Part shown: positions 1 to 7,353 of the stretch, piece after piece
Numbering within the stretch: the stretch's first letter is position 1
Layout of the letters: each line of letters starts with the position of its first letter
Source: Streptomyces ureilyticus
GTDB taxonomy: Bacteria; Actinomycetota; Actinomycetes; Streptomycetales; Streptomycetaceae
DNA: 57,723 bases
Direction: 5' to 3'
Assembly (NCBI RefSeq): GCF_011045025.1
Contig: NZ_JAAKZX010000039.1
Location: forward strand, 1 to 57,723
Made by a program: the position numbers and the translations under genes
The notes under the pieces: generated by a model
What the model was told of the DNA's origin: nothing
Seen by the model: only the letters and a program-made list of their open reading frames with translations
Database searches by the model: none

Positions 1-294
1 CCGGAAGCCCGCACCGCCGCCCACCGCCTGTCCACCGACCCGGACACCGTCGAACGCGACCTGGTCAAACTCGTCCTGACCGTCGTCGAACTCCTCCGCC
101 AGCTCATGGAACGCCAGGCCCTCCACCGAGTCGACAACGACGACCTCACGGAGGACCAGGAAGAACGCGTAGGCCTGACCCTGATGCTCCTCCACGACCG
201 CATGCAGGACCTCTGTGCCCGCTACGACCTCCGCCTGGAAGACCTCAACCTGGACCTGGGGCCCTTGGGGACGCTGCTGCCACCGGCCGACTGA
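1..294 (+). CDS. gvpK: Gas vesicle protein GvpK, 3' part (start lies outside window)
   Basis: The frame is open from base 1 to the TGA at 292-294, giving 97 C-terminal residues; the true start is upstream of the window. The text STDPDTVERDLVKLVLTVVELL, an acidic middle and the ending DLNLDLGPLGTLL are typical of GvpK, a small accessory protein of gas-vesicle clusters needed for vesicle formation or maturation (known of the family). Two helical stretches rich in Leu are visible. No other gvp gene follows, so gvpK is the last gene of its cluster on this side. Family identity is confident; function in this strain is not shown by sequence. Confidence 0.9.
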   Translation, partial: PEARTAAHRLSTDPDTVERDLVKLVLTVVELLRQLMERQALHRVDNDDLTEDQEERVGLTLMLLHDRMQDLCARYDLRLEDLNLDLGPLGTLLPPAD

Positions 295-354
295 GGGTCC
301 CCACCAACTCGCCCGCCACTGACCTCCGTTGGACGGAGCATGCGGCGGGCGACT

Positions 355-380
355 GCGCCTGAGTACACGTACTCAGGCGC
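355..380. promoter_or_regulatory. Perfect 12-bp-arm palindrome between gvpK and the acyltransferase gene
   Basis: GCGCCTGAGTAC (355-366) and its exact reverse complement (369-380) are separated by 2 bp. It lies 60 bp after the gvpK stop and 79 bp before the next start. The near-zero loop favours a dimeric-protein operator, TGAGTAC/GTACTCA, over a terminator, though it could also end gvp transcription. No T-run follows. Confidence 0.55.
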
Positions 381-459
381 ACTGTGTCGCTCGGCGCTGT
401 CGCGGCCGGTCCGCGTTCCCCACGATGGGGCGGGCCCACCCGCGTCGAAAGAGGTACTC

Positions 460-2238
460 ATGGGACGTGACCTGCAGCTGCGCGCTGCCACTCCGGAGGA
501 TCTGGAGTGGATCCACGAACTGCGCCACCGGGTGTACGCACAGGAGCTGGGCCAGCATGCGCCGGATCCGTCCGGCCGGCTGCGCGACGGGCTGGACGGC
601 GACAACGTCTACCTGGTCGCGGCGCGGGGAGAGGCCCGAATCGGCTTTGTCAGCCTGACTCCGCCCTGGTTGGGCCGGTATGCGCTCGACAAGTACCTGA
701 ACCGCGACGAGCTGCCACTGCTGACCGAGGACGATCTCTTCGAGGTACGCATCCTCACTGTTGAGCCGCGCTGGCGGACCACCGCGGCGGCACCACTGTT
801 GATGTACGCGGCGCTGCGCTGGATCGCCGCCCGGGGCGGCCGCCGGGTGGTGGCGATGGGGCGCACCGAACTGCTCGACATGTACCTGGCCGCCGGCCTG
901 CGCCCGGTCGGCCGGACCGTCCACAGCGGTGCGTTGACGTTCGAGGTGCTGACCGGCGGCGTGACCGAGCTGACGAAGGTCACGATGGACCGTTACGGCA
1001 CCCTGCTGGAACGTCTGCGGTCCGAAGTGGACTGGCGGCTGGACATGCCGTTCGCACCCCGGCCGGACGGCTGCGAACACGGCGGCGCCTCGTTCACCGC
1101 CATCGGCACGGACTTCCGCAGCCTGCACCGGCGCCATCAGGTCGTCGCGGCGGACGTACTGGACGCCTGGTTCCCGCCGGCCCCCGGCGTGCGGGCGGCG
1201 CTCGCGGAAGATCCGGCCTGGGCCGCCCGGACCTCGCCGCCGACCGGCGCCGAGGGCCTGCTGGCGGACATCGCCACGGCCCGCGGGCTGCCGGTTCAGA
1301 CGCTCGCGGTCGGCGCGGGTTCATCGGACTTGATCTTCCGGGCGTTCGGCCAGTGGCTGACCCCGCAGAGCAGGGTGCTCCTGATGGACCCGGGCTACGG
1401 CGAGTACGCCCACGTCACGGAGCGGGTGATCGGATGCCGGGTGGACCGGTTCCGGTTGCGCCGCGAAGACGGCTGGCGGATCGACTCGGCCCGGTTGTCC
1501 GCTGCCGTCGCCTCGGGCCGCTACGACCTCGTGGTGGTGGTCAACCCGAACAACCCGACCGGACGCCACGCACCGGCCGCGGAGCTGCGCTCGGTGATCG
1601 CTGCCGCGCCGGCCCGGACCCGCTGGTGGATCGACGAGGCGTACCTGGGCTATGTCGACCTGACCGAGTCACTCGTCGGCCTCGCCGCGACAGATCCGCG
1701 GGTGGTGGTCTGCAGTTCACTGTCCAAGATGTACGGGCTGTCCGGTCTTCGGGCGGCGTACCTGGTGGCCGAGCCGACCACCGCGGCGCGGCTACGCCTG
1801 CGGACACCGCCCTGGCCGGTCAGCCTCCCGGCGCAGCTGGCCGCCGTGGCGGCCCTGCGCGACCCGGCGTACTACAGCGAGTGCTGGCTTCGCACCCACG
1901 CGCTGCGCCGACAGCTGGCCGCCGACCTGGCCGGGCTGGATGAGACCGTGGCGGTCGAGGAGGGTGTGGCGAACTTCCTCACCGTGACCCTGCCGTCCGG
2001 CGGGCCGAGCGCCGCACAGGTGGTGAACGAGTGCCGCCGCCGCGACGTCTACCTGCGCGACCTGTCGCCGCTGTCGTCGGCGTACCAGGGGCGCACGGTG
2101 CGCATCGCGGTCAAGGACAGCGCCGAGAACGCGCGCATTGCGGACAGCATTCAGGCAGCCCTGGACGTACTGCGACCTGGCTCGGCCTCGCTCGTTTCGA
2201 TGCCCGCGGGTGTTCCCGCCGCCGGATCCGCCCGGTGA
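460..2238 (+). CDS. Fusion: GNAT-fold N-acyltransferase domain plus class I/II aminotransferase domain
   Basis: 592 aa. Residues about 1-190 look like a GNAT or N-acyl amino acid synthase/autoinducer-synthase fold (an IHELRHRVYAQE segment followed by an R-rich acyl-CoA or ACP region). Residues about 240-590 are a fold-type I PLP enzyme resembling HisC or CobD: NPNNPTG around residue 362, DEAYLGYVD, and SSLSKMYG with the PLP lysine at about Lys423, then a GLRAAYL stretch. ATG 460 is chosen over the upstream in-frame ATG 340 because GAAAGAGG lies 6 bp before it and 340 would run through the palindrome. The TGA overlaps the GTG start of the CdsA-like gene, so the two are translationally coupled. 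Inference: one polypeptide may prepare and N-acylate an amino acid or amine, possibly for an unusual lipid. Substrates are unknown. Confidence 0.8.
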   Translation: MGRDLQLRAATPEDLEWIHELRHRVYAQELGQHAPDPSGRLRDGLDGDNVYLVAARGEARIGFVSLTPPWLGRYALDKYLNRDELPLLTEDDLFEVRILTVEPRWRTTAAAPLLMYAALRWIAARGGRRVVAMGRTELLDMYLAAGLRPVGRTVHSGALTFEVLTGGVTELTKVTMDRYGTLLERLRSEVDWRLDMPFAPRPDGCEHGGASFTAIGTDFRSLHRRHQVVAADVLDAWFPPAPGVRAALAEDPAWAARTSPPTGAEGLLADIATARGLPVQTLAVGAGSSDLIFRAFGQWLTPQSRVLLMDPGYGEYAHVTERVIGCRVDRFRLRREDGWRIDSARLSAAVASGRYDLVVVVNPNNPTGRHAPAAELRSVIAAAPARTRWWIDEAYLGYVDLTESLVGLAATDPRVVVCSSLSKMYGLSGLRAAYLVAEPTTAARLRLRTPPWPVSLPAQLAAVAALRDPAYYSECWLRTHALRRQLAADLAGLDETVAVEEGVANFLTVTLPSGGPSAAQVVNECRRRDVYLRDLSPLSSAYQGRTVRIAVKDSAENARIADSIQAALDVLRPGSASLVSMPAGVPAAGSAR

Positions 2239-3038
2239 TCACCGTGGCCTCCCTGGCGCCCTACCTCGGTGGGGCGCTGGCGCTGGGCGGCCTCGCGGTG
2301 GCGGCGTCCCGGCGCCGCGAGCTGCTGATCCGGTGGTGCGCCTGGGCGGTCGGAGTGCCACTGGTCACCGGTGCGTTCTGGTGGGGCGGTCCCGGCGCCG
2401 CGGCCATCGCCATCGCCGTAGGGGTGATCGCGGCGATGGAGTTCGGCGGGCTGATGCAGCTGGGCTCGGCAGACCGGGTCGTACTGGCCGCAGCGGTGGC
2501 AGGCGTGGTGCTGGCCGCCTGGCTGACGCCCGGACAGGAGCTCCGGGCGGTCGCGATCGGGGCGCTCGCGATCGCCGCGGTGCCGCTCCTGTCCGGCGAC
2601 GCCGACCATGGCCTGCACCGGCTGTGCGCCGGTCTGCTCGGGCTGGCCTGGCTGAGTGTGCTGGCCGCGCTGGTGCCGCTCGGGGCGAGCGCGCTCGCGC
2701 TGTTCGTGGCGGTCTCGATCGCCGACATCGCGGCGTACTTCGCCGGTCAACGGCTGGGCGGACCGCGGCTGTCGCCCCTGTCACCGGCCAAGCGGTGGAG
2801 CGGGACCCTGGCCGGGGCGGCGGCCGGCGTCGGCGTGCTCGCCGTGCTGTCCGCGCTGACCTGGCCGATGGCGGTCGCGGTGGCGGTCGGCGGCCCGGCC
2901 GGCGACCTCCTCGAATCCATGGTCAAAAGAGGCGCCCAGGCAAAGGACGCCGGCCGTTGGCTACCCGGCTCCGGCGGCCTGCTGGACCGGATCGACTCGC
3001 TGCTCATCGCGCTGGCCGTCCTGCTTGTCCTGCGCTGA
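2235..3038 (+). CDS. CdsA-family phosphatidate cytidylyltransferase-like membrane protein
   Basis: 267 aa, about eight hydrophobic segments. The C-terminal part matches the CTP-transferase signature: SPAKRWSGTLAG, then GDLLESMVKRGAQAKD, then LPGSGGLLDRIDSLL with the acidic residues of the active site. The family's PGHGG box is PGSGG here, a His-to-Ser change. GTG 2235 overlaps the previous TGA (GTGA). The canonical role is CTP + phosphatidate to CDP-diacylglycerol in the membrane. Pairing with an acyltransferase/aminotransferase fusion suggests a specialised paralogue acting on a different lipid phosphate rather than the housekeeping cdsA (inference). Confidence 0.8.
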   Translation: MITVASLAPYLGGALALGGLAVAASRRRELLIRWCAWAVGVPLVTGAFWWGGPGAAAIAIAVGVIAAMEFGGLMQLGSADRVVLAAAVAGVVLAAWLTPGQELRAVAIGALAIAAVPLLSGDADHGLHRLCAGLLGLAWLSVLAALVPLGASALALFVAVSIADIAAYFAGQRLGGPRLSPLSPAKRWSGTLAGAAAGVGVLAVLSALTWPMAVAVAVGGPAGDLLESMVKRGAQAKDAGRWLPGSGGLLDRIDSLLIALAVLLVLR

Positions 3039-3051
3039 CCTGGCCCCGGAC

Positions 3052-3112
3052 AAAAAGACCGCACCCGATCCGTCAAGGCCGCCGTTCCAGGCGCCCCGCG
3101 GACCGGGTGCGG
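3052..3112 (-). terminator. Intrinsic terminator of sodN / its 3'-UTR RNA
   Basis: Read on the minus strand, CCGCACCCG (3112-3104) pairs with CGGGTGCGG (3067-3059), and five T residues (3056-3052) follow closely. The internal loop is long (36 nt) and can fold further. This is one of the few U-tailed hairpins in the window. It faces the end of the convergent CdsA-like gene at 3038. Confidence 0.65.
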
Positions 3113-3142
3113 GCAGTGAGACACAGGGAGACGCTGCAACCA
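3052..3142 (-). ncRNA. Candidate s-SodF small RNA from the sodN 3' UTR
   Basis: In Streptomyces coelicolor the sodN mRNA 3' UTR is processed to a roughly 90-nt RNA (s-SodF) that base-pairs with the sodF leader and ribosome-binding site (established knowledge). Here the sodN 3' UTR ends in a U-tailed hairpin about 120 nt past the stop. About 90 nt upstream of that end, around 3118-3137, the transcript would read GUCUCCCUGUGUCUC, an anti-Shine-Dalgarno stretch complementary to an AGGGAGAC type leader. The 5' end is an estimate and sodF is not in the window, so pairing cannot be confirmed here. Confidence 0.55.
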
Positions 3143-3162
3143 ACGTAATCGCAGGTCAGAGA

Positions 3163-3181
3163 GCCTGATCAAGGATCAGGC
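3163..3181. other. 8-bp-arm hairpin overlapping the sodN stop codon
   Basis: GCCTGATC (3163-3170) and GATCAGGC (3174-3181) flank a 3-nt loop. The sodN TGA (3178-3176) lies inside the right arm. The hairpin could mark a processing site at the coding/3'-UTR boundary or simply stabilise the mRNA. It lacks a U-tract. Confidence 0.5.
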
Positions 3182-3571
3182 CTTCTTGGTCTCCCAGAAG
3201 ATCTTGTCGACCTGGGCGATGTAGTCGAGTGCCTTCTGGCCGGTCGCCGGGTCCGTGGAACCCTTTGCGGTCGAGAGGGACTTGAGGGTGTCGTTGACCA
3301 GCTGGTGGAGCTCCGGGTACTTCTCGAAGTGCGGCGGCTTGAAGTAGTCGCTCCACAACACCGAGACGTGGTGCTTGGCGAGCTCGGCGCGCTGCTCCTT
3401 GATGGTCGTCGCCCGGGCCTGGAAGTGAGGGTCGTCGTTGCCGGCCATCTTTTCCTGGATGGCCTTCACCGACTCCGCCTCGATGCGGGCCTGGGCCGGG
3501 TCGTACACACCGCAGGGCAGGTCGCAGTGTGCGCTGACCTTGACCTTGGGGGCAAACAGGCGGGAGAGCAT
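3176..3571 (-). CDS. sodN: Nickel-containing superoxide dismutase precursor
   Basis: 131 aa. After a 14-residue propeptide (MLSRLFAPKVKVSA) comes HCDLPCGVYDPAQAR: the nickel hook with His1, Cys2 and Cys6 of the mature enzyme. The rest is the helical body (for example a YFKPPHFEKYP segment). The enzyme dismutates superoxide in the cytoplasm as a hexamer (known family). ATG 3571 has AGGAAGG 8 bp upstream. An upstream in-frame extension is rejected because it would precede the propeptide. sodX, which removes the propeptide, is divergent 145 bp away. Nickel-responsive regulation (Nur, sodF switching) is known for the family but no site is proven here. Confidence 0.97.
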   Translation of the reverse strand: MLSRLFAPKVKVSAHCDLPCGVYDPAQARIEAESVKAIQEKMAGNDDPHFQARATTIKEQRAELAKHHVSVLWSDYFKPPHFEKYPELHQLVNDTLKSLSTAKGSTDPATGQKALDYIAQVDKIFWETKKA

Positions 3572-3716
3572 TGAGCTGTCCTTCCTCGTGATCGTCTTCT
3601 CAGGTGGGACATTACTCCGTGCTGGACGGGATTTCGCGAGTGCCCCCATGGGCTTAGGACAAAAGTCCGGGGTCAAACTGGGACTGGTGGAGGATCGGAC
3701 CGGGGAGGTGCCGGTG
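3572..3716. promoter_or_regulatory. Divergent sodN-sodX promoter region
   Basis: The 145-bp interval carries promoters for both genes. TAATGT on the minus strand about 35 bp before the sodN start is a plausible -10. An inverted repeat GGAC-AAAA-GTCC sits at about 3657-3668, nearer sodX. The -35 elements are weak and no Nur-type box is obvious. Confidence 0.4.
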
Positions 3717-4151
3717 ATGCCGGAGCTGTCGCAGGAGACCGAGCGCGGGAGGGCTGTCTTGCCTTTCGGGGTGGCCGAAGTGACCGGGCCGTCCATGGTG
3801 CCCACGCTGTATCACGGGGATCTGCTCGTGGTGCAGTACGGAGCGCGCATCAGGCCCGGACACGTGGTCGTTCTGCGTCATCCGTTCCAGCAGGACCTGT
3901 TGGTCGTCAAGCGCGCTGTGGAGCGGCGCGAGGGCGGCTGGTGGGTGCTCGGGGACAACGCGTACGCGGGCGGGGACAGCACGGACTACGGGACCGTGCC
4001 CGAGGAATTCGTCCTCGGAAAGGCATGGTTCCGGTACCGGCCCCTGAAGGAGGGTCAGCGTTCGCCGCTCGCGGTCGCGCGCTGGGCGCTCTCGGCCGCG
4101 CGGCCGGTGTTCCCCGACCGGTCGGCCTCCAGGCGCTTGCGGGCGCGGTAG
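3717..4151 (+). CDS. sodX: Nickel-type superoxide dismutase maturation protease SodX (S26/S24-like)
   Basis: 144 aa. The signal-peptidase-type serine motif appears as VTGPSMVPTLYHGD (nucleophile Ser in GPSM). The general-base lysine is in LLVVKRAVER, and the downstream GDN box is in WVLGDNAYAGGDSTDYG. Unlike true signal peptidases it has no N-terminal membrane anchor, as expected for SodX acting in the cytoplasm on pro-SodN. ATG 3717 (GTG 3714 is adjacent) follows GGGGAGG. Its last 97 bp overlap the convergent CGNR gene, and the overlapping tail (after about residue 115) is Arg/Ala-rich and outside the catalytic core. Confidence 0.93.
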   Translation: MPELSQETERGRAVLPFGVAEVTGPSMVPTLYHGDLLVVQYGARIRPGHVVVLRHPFQQDLLVVKRAVERREGGWWVLGDNAYAGGDSTDYGTVPEEFVLGKAWFRYRPLKEGQRSPLAVARWALSAARPVFPDRSASRRLRAR

Positions 4152-4684
4152 GCGGCGACGTTGGCGCGGGTCGCGCAGCGGTCCGAGCAGTAGCGCCGGG
4201 AACGGTTCGTCGAGGTGTCGAGGTAGGCGTTGCGGCACGGCGCCGCCTCGCACAGGCCCAGGCGGTCCACGCCGTACTCGGTGAGGTGGAAGGCCAGTCC
4301 CATCGCGGCGATCGCGGCATAGCCGGCGGTCGCGTTCGAGGGGTGGTCCGCCAGGTGCATGTGCCACAGGGGGCGGCCGTCGTCGTCCCGGAAGTCGTGC
4401 CCGGAGATCTGCGGGCTCACAGGGAACTCCAGGAGCAGTGAGTTCAGCAGGTCCACGGCGAGCGTCTCGTCGCCCGTGTCGGCCGCCTCGAAGACCGCGC
4501 GCAGCCGGGCCCGTACGCCCCTGAAGCGGGTGACGTCGGCGTCCGTGGCGCGCCGGGCCGCCGACTCCTTGCCCCCGAAGAGGTCGCGGACGGCCTCGAC
4601 CGAGGTGAGCGAGTCCTTGCCCCGGGCCGGTTCCTCGCTGTTGACGAGACGTACGGCGTAGTCCGAGTAATAGGCCAGTTCCAC
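4055..4684 (-). CDS. ABATE / CGNR zinc-finger domain protein
   Basis: 209 aa. The N-terminal ABATE-like part includes YYSDYAVRLVNSEEP and RLRAVFEAADTGD. The C-terminal zinc finger has Cys residues in LCEAAPCRNAYLD and RRYCSDRCATRANVAAYRAR. The fourth-ligand box is CATR rather than CGNR. These proteins are presumed DNA-binding stress regulators; the target is unknown. ATG 4684 is near the methyltransferase start at 4780 on the other strand, so the two share a 95-bp divergent promoter region. The 3' end overlaps sodX by 97 bp on the opposite strand. Confidence 0.88.
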   Translation of the reverse strand: MELAYYSDYAVRLVNSEEPARGKDSLTSVEAVRDLFGGKESAARRATDADVTRFRGVRARLRAVFEAADTGDETLAVDLLNSLLLEFPVSPQISGHDFRDDDGRPLWHMHLADHPSNATAGYAAIAAMGLAFHLTEYGVDRLGLCEAAPCRNAYLDTSTNRSRRYCSDRCATRANVAAYRARKRLEADRSGNTGRAAESAQRATASGER

Positions 4685-4779
4685 TTGTAGTCCTTACGAG
4701 GGCGCTCTATGGTCATGGTGCGAGCGAGTAATGGCTGACTTTGATTCCAGGGTATTACTCCTGGAGGGGAGGGGCTTGC

Positions 4780-5538
4780 ATGACCACCGTGACCGGAGCC
4801 GACTGGCCTGCCTGGCAGCAGAGCTGGGATGCGCAGCAGGAGTGGTACCTCCCGGATCGTGAAGAGCGCTTCCGGGTCATGCTCGACATGGTCGAGGCCC
4901 TGGTGGGCCCCGCACCGCGCGTACTCGACCTGGCATGCGGTACGGGAAGTATCACGGCCCGGCTCCTCAAAAGGTTCCCGGAGGCCGTCAGTACCGGGGT
5001 CGACCTCGACCCCGCGCTTCTGGCCATCGCCGAGGGCACCTTCGCCGACGACGACCGCGTCACGTTCGTGACAGCCGACCTGAAGGACCCCGACTGGACG
5101 GCAAAGCTGCCGTACGACTCGTACGACGCCGTCCTCACCGCCACCGCCCTCCACTGGCTGCACCTCGACCCCCTCGCGGCCCTCTACGGTCAGGTCGCGG
5201 AACTCGTCCGCGACGGTGGTGTGTTCATGAACGCGGACCACATGATCGACGAGTCGACGCCGAGGATCAACGCCGCGGAGAGCGCACACCGGCAGGAGCG
5301 TATGAACCGGGACAAGGCGGCCGGCGTACTCGGCTGGACCGAGTGGTGGCAGCTCGCCGCCCAGGACCCGGTGCTCGCCGAGCCGACGGCCCGCCGCTTC
5401 GAGATCTACGGAGAGCACGCCGACGGCGAGACCCCGTCCGCCGAGTGGCACGCGCGCGTGCTGCGCGAAAAGGGCTTCGCCGAGGCGCGCGCGGTGTGGC
5501 GTTCGCCTTCGGACGCGCTGGTCCTCGCGCTCAAGTGA
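4780..5538 (+). CDS. Class I SAM-dependent methyltransferase
   Basis: 252 aa. Motif I is VLDLACGTGS (about residues 48-57). GVDLDPALLAIAE carries the acidic residue binding the ribose. Motif IV follows at YDAVLTATALHWL. The HWL tail after motif IV is common in small-molecule methyltransferases of the UbiE/trans-aconitate type, so the substrate is probably not a nucleic acid. ATG 4780 is preceded by GGAGGGGAGGGG; the in-frame TTG at 4741 is less likely. Single gene, followed by a strong bidirectional terminator. Confidence 0.88.
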   Translation: MTTVTGADWPAWQQSWDAQQEWYLPDREERFRVMLDMVEALVGPAPRVLDLACGTGSITARLLKRFPEAVSTGVDLDPALLAIAEGTFADDDRVTFVTADLKDPDWTAKLPYDSYDAVLTATALHWLHLDPLAALYGQVAELVRDGGVFMNADHMIDESTPRINAAESAHRQERMNRDKAAGVLGWTEWWQLAAQDPVLAEPTARRFEIYGEHADGETPSAEWHARVLREKGFAEARAVWRSPSDALVLALK

Positions 5539-5567
5539 CGAGGGCGTAAGGGTATGAGGGCATGAGC

Positions 5568-5600
5568 AAGGGGCGGTACGGATATCCCGTACCGCCCCTT
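5568..5600. terminator. Bidirectional hairpin terminator
   Basis: A perfect 14-bp stem (AAGGGGCGGTACGG with its complement) around a 5-nt loop lies between the convergent methyltransferase and ABC transporter genes. The stem starts with AA and ends with TT, giving short A/T flanks on either strand. Confidence 0.85.
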
Positions 5601-5613
5601 CTCCTACGTACCG

Positions 5614-6375
5614 TCAGAGAACCTTGGACAGGAACGACTTCGTCCGCTCGTGCTGCGGATCCGTCAGTACGTCGCGCGGGTGGCCCGACTCGACGACCAC
5701 GCCGCCATCCATGAAGACCAGGCTGTCGCCGACCTCGCGGGCGAAGCCCATCTCGTGGGTGACGACGATCATGGTCATGCCGGACTCGGCGAGGTCACGC
5801 ATGACGTCGAGGACGTCGCCGACCAGCTCCGGGTCGAGAGCGGAGGTGGGCTCGTCGAACAGCATCAGTTTCGGGTCCATCGCGAGGGCCCGGGCGATCG
5901 CCACGCGCTGCTGCTGGCCGCCGGAGAGCTGTGAGGGGTACGTCCCGGCCTTGTCGGCCAGGCCCACCCGCTCCAGCAACTGACCGGCGCGCTCCCGTGC
6001 CTGGGCCTTGCTGACGCCCTTGACCTGGACCGGGGCCTCGATGATGTTCTCGAGGGCCGTCATGTGCGGGAACAGGTTGAAGCGCTGGAAGACCATGCCG
6101 ATGTCCCGGCGTTTCACCGCGACCTCGCTGTCCTTCATCTCGTACAGCTTGTCGCCCTTCTGGCGGTAGCCGACCAGCTCGCCGTCGACATACAGACGGC
6201 CGGCGTTGATCTTCTCGAGGTGGTTGATACACCTCAGGAAGGTCGACTTGCCGGAGCCGGACGGGCCGATGAGGCAGAAGACCTCGCCCGTGTTCACCTC
6301 GAGGTCGATGCCCTTGAGGACCTCGACGGGACCGAAAGACTTGTGGACGCCTTCGGCCTTCACCATGGCGGTCAT
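5614..6375 (-). CDS. Amino-acid ABC transporter ATP-binding protein (GluA/GlnQ type)
   Basis: 253 aa. Walker [11 protein letters not shown]-loop in [11 protein letters not shown], signature [15 protein letters not shown], Walker [15 protein letters not shown], and H-loop [11 protein letters not shown] are all intact. The FNLFPHMT and [15 protein letters not shown] wording is typical of polar amino-acid importers. ATG 6375 overlaps the permease stop (ATGA). A second in-frame ATG is at 6366. It energises the permease encoded immediately upstream, with the lipoprotein receptor two genes upstream. Confidence 0.96.
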   Translation of the reverse strand: MTAMVKAEGVHKSFGPVEVLKGIDLEVNTGEVFCLIGPSGSGKSTFLRCINHLEKINAGRLYVDGELVGYRQKGDKLYEMKDSEVAVKRRDIGMVFQRFNLFPHMTALENIIEAPVQVKGVSKAQARERAGQLLERVGLADKAGTYPSQLSGGQQQRVAIARALAMDPKLMLFDEPTSALDPELVGDVLDVMRDLAESGMTMIVVTHEMGFAREVGDSLVFMDGGVVVESGHPRDVLTDPQHERTKSFLSKVL

Positions 6376-7319
6376 GCGCCACCTCCCGCCGCCGGACGGT
6401 TCGTAAGGGACAGCATGTTCGCCTTGATCTTCTGGAACGGGGTGTCCGGGAGCGTACGGCTGGACCCGCGCGCGTAGTACCGCTCGATGTAGTACTGCCC
6501 GACGCTCAGGACCGATGTCATGATCAGGTACCAGGCGGCGGCGAGGAAGTACATCTCCACCGTGGAGCCCGCGTTCTGGCCGATGTCCTGGGCCTCTTTG
6601 AACAGGTCGAAGAACTGCACCGCCGAGACGAGCGAGGTCGTCTTCAGCATGTTGATGACCTCGTTGCCCGTGGGCGGCACGATCACGCGCATCGCCTGGG
6701 GGATCACGATCCGGCGGAGCGTCTTGGTGTGGCTCATGCCGAGTGCGTGCGAGGCCTCGGTCTGGCCCTCGTCGACGGAGAGCAGACCGGCGCGGCAGAT
6801 CTCGGCCATGTACGCCGCCTCGTTGAGGCCGAGGCCGAGTAGCGCCGTCAGCAGCGGCGTCATGAACGACGACCAGTAGTCCTTGTAGATCGGGCCGAGG
6901 TTGATGTACTCGAAGACCAGGCCGAGGTTGAACCAGACAAAGAGCTGGACCAGGACCGGAGTGCCGCGGAAGAACCAGATGTAGAACCACGCGATCGACG
7001 AGGTCACCGGGTTCTTCGACAGGCGCATCACGGCGAGCAGGACGCCGCCCGCGATCCCGATCACCATGGAGAGCACAGTGAGCAGGAGGGTTTTCAGAAC
7101 GCCGTCGATGATGCGGTCGTCGAAGAAGTAGTCGGGGATCGCACCCCAGTTGATCTCGCCTTGCGCGAAGGCATAGACGACCGCGCCGAGCAGCGCGAGT
7201 GCGATGACCGCCGACACGTAGCGCCAGGGGTGCCGGACCGGGATGGCCTTGATGGCCTCCGGCCCGGCAGGCGGCGTCGGATCGGCGGGACCGTCCGTCT
7301 TGTTGACGTCAACAGTCAC
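6372..7319 (-). CDS. Amino-acid ABC transporter permease
   Basis: 315 aa. A cytoplasmic N-terminal extension (about 35 residues) precedes several membrane helices. The EAA loop is visible as [25 protein letters not shown], followed by [16 protein letters not shown], the hallmark of HisM/GlnP-type permeases. Probably forms a homodimer, as only one permease gene is present. The 4-bp overlap with the ATPase gene downstream and the 34-bp gap after the binding-protein gene show one operon. Confidence 0.95.
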   Translation of the reverse strand: MTVDVNKTDGPADPTPPAGPEAIKAIPVRHPWRYVSAVIALALLGAVVYAFAQGEINWGAIPDYFFDDRIIDGVLKTLLLTVLSMVIGIAGGVLLAVMRLSKNPVTSSIAWFYIWFFRGTPVLVQLFVWFNLGLVFEYINLGPIYKDYWSSFMTPLLTALLGLGLNEAAYMAEICRAGLLSVDEGQTEASHALGMSHTKTLRRIVIPQAMRVIVPPTGNEVINMLKTTSLVSAVQFFDLFKEAQDIGQNAGSTVEMYFLAAAWYLIMTSVLSVGQYYIERYYARGSSRTLPDTPFQKIKANMLSLTNRPAAGGGA

Positions 7320-7353
7320 GGGTAGAGCCTTTCAGTGCCGAGTCGAGCCGGGG

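Noticed and set aside
340..459. Upstream start extension of the acyltransferase fusion
   Set aside because: The extra 40 residues run through the perfect palindrome at 355-380 and look non-protein; ATG 460 has a proper ribosome site.
3574..3805. Longer SodN with N-terminal extension
   Set aside because: The 14-residue propeptide starting at 3571 with a good ribosome site is the known precursor form.
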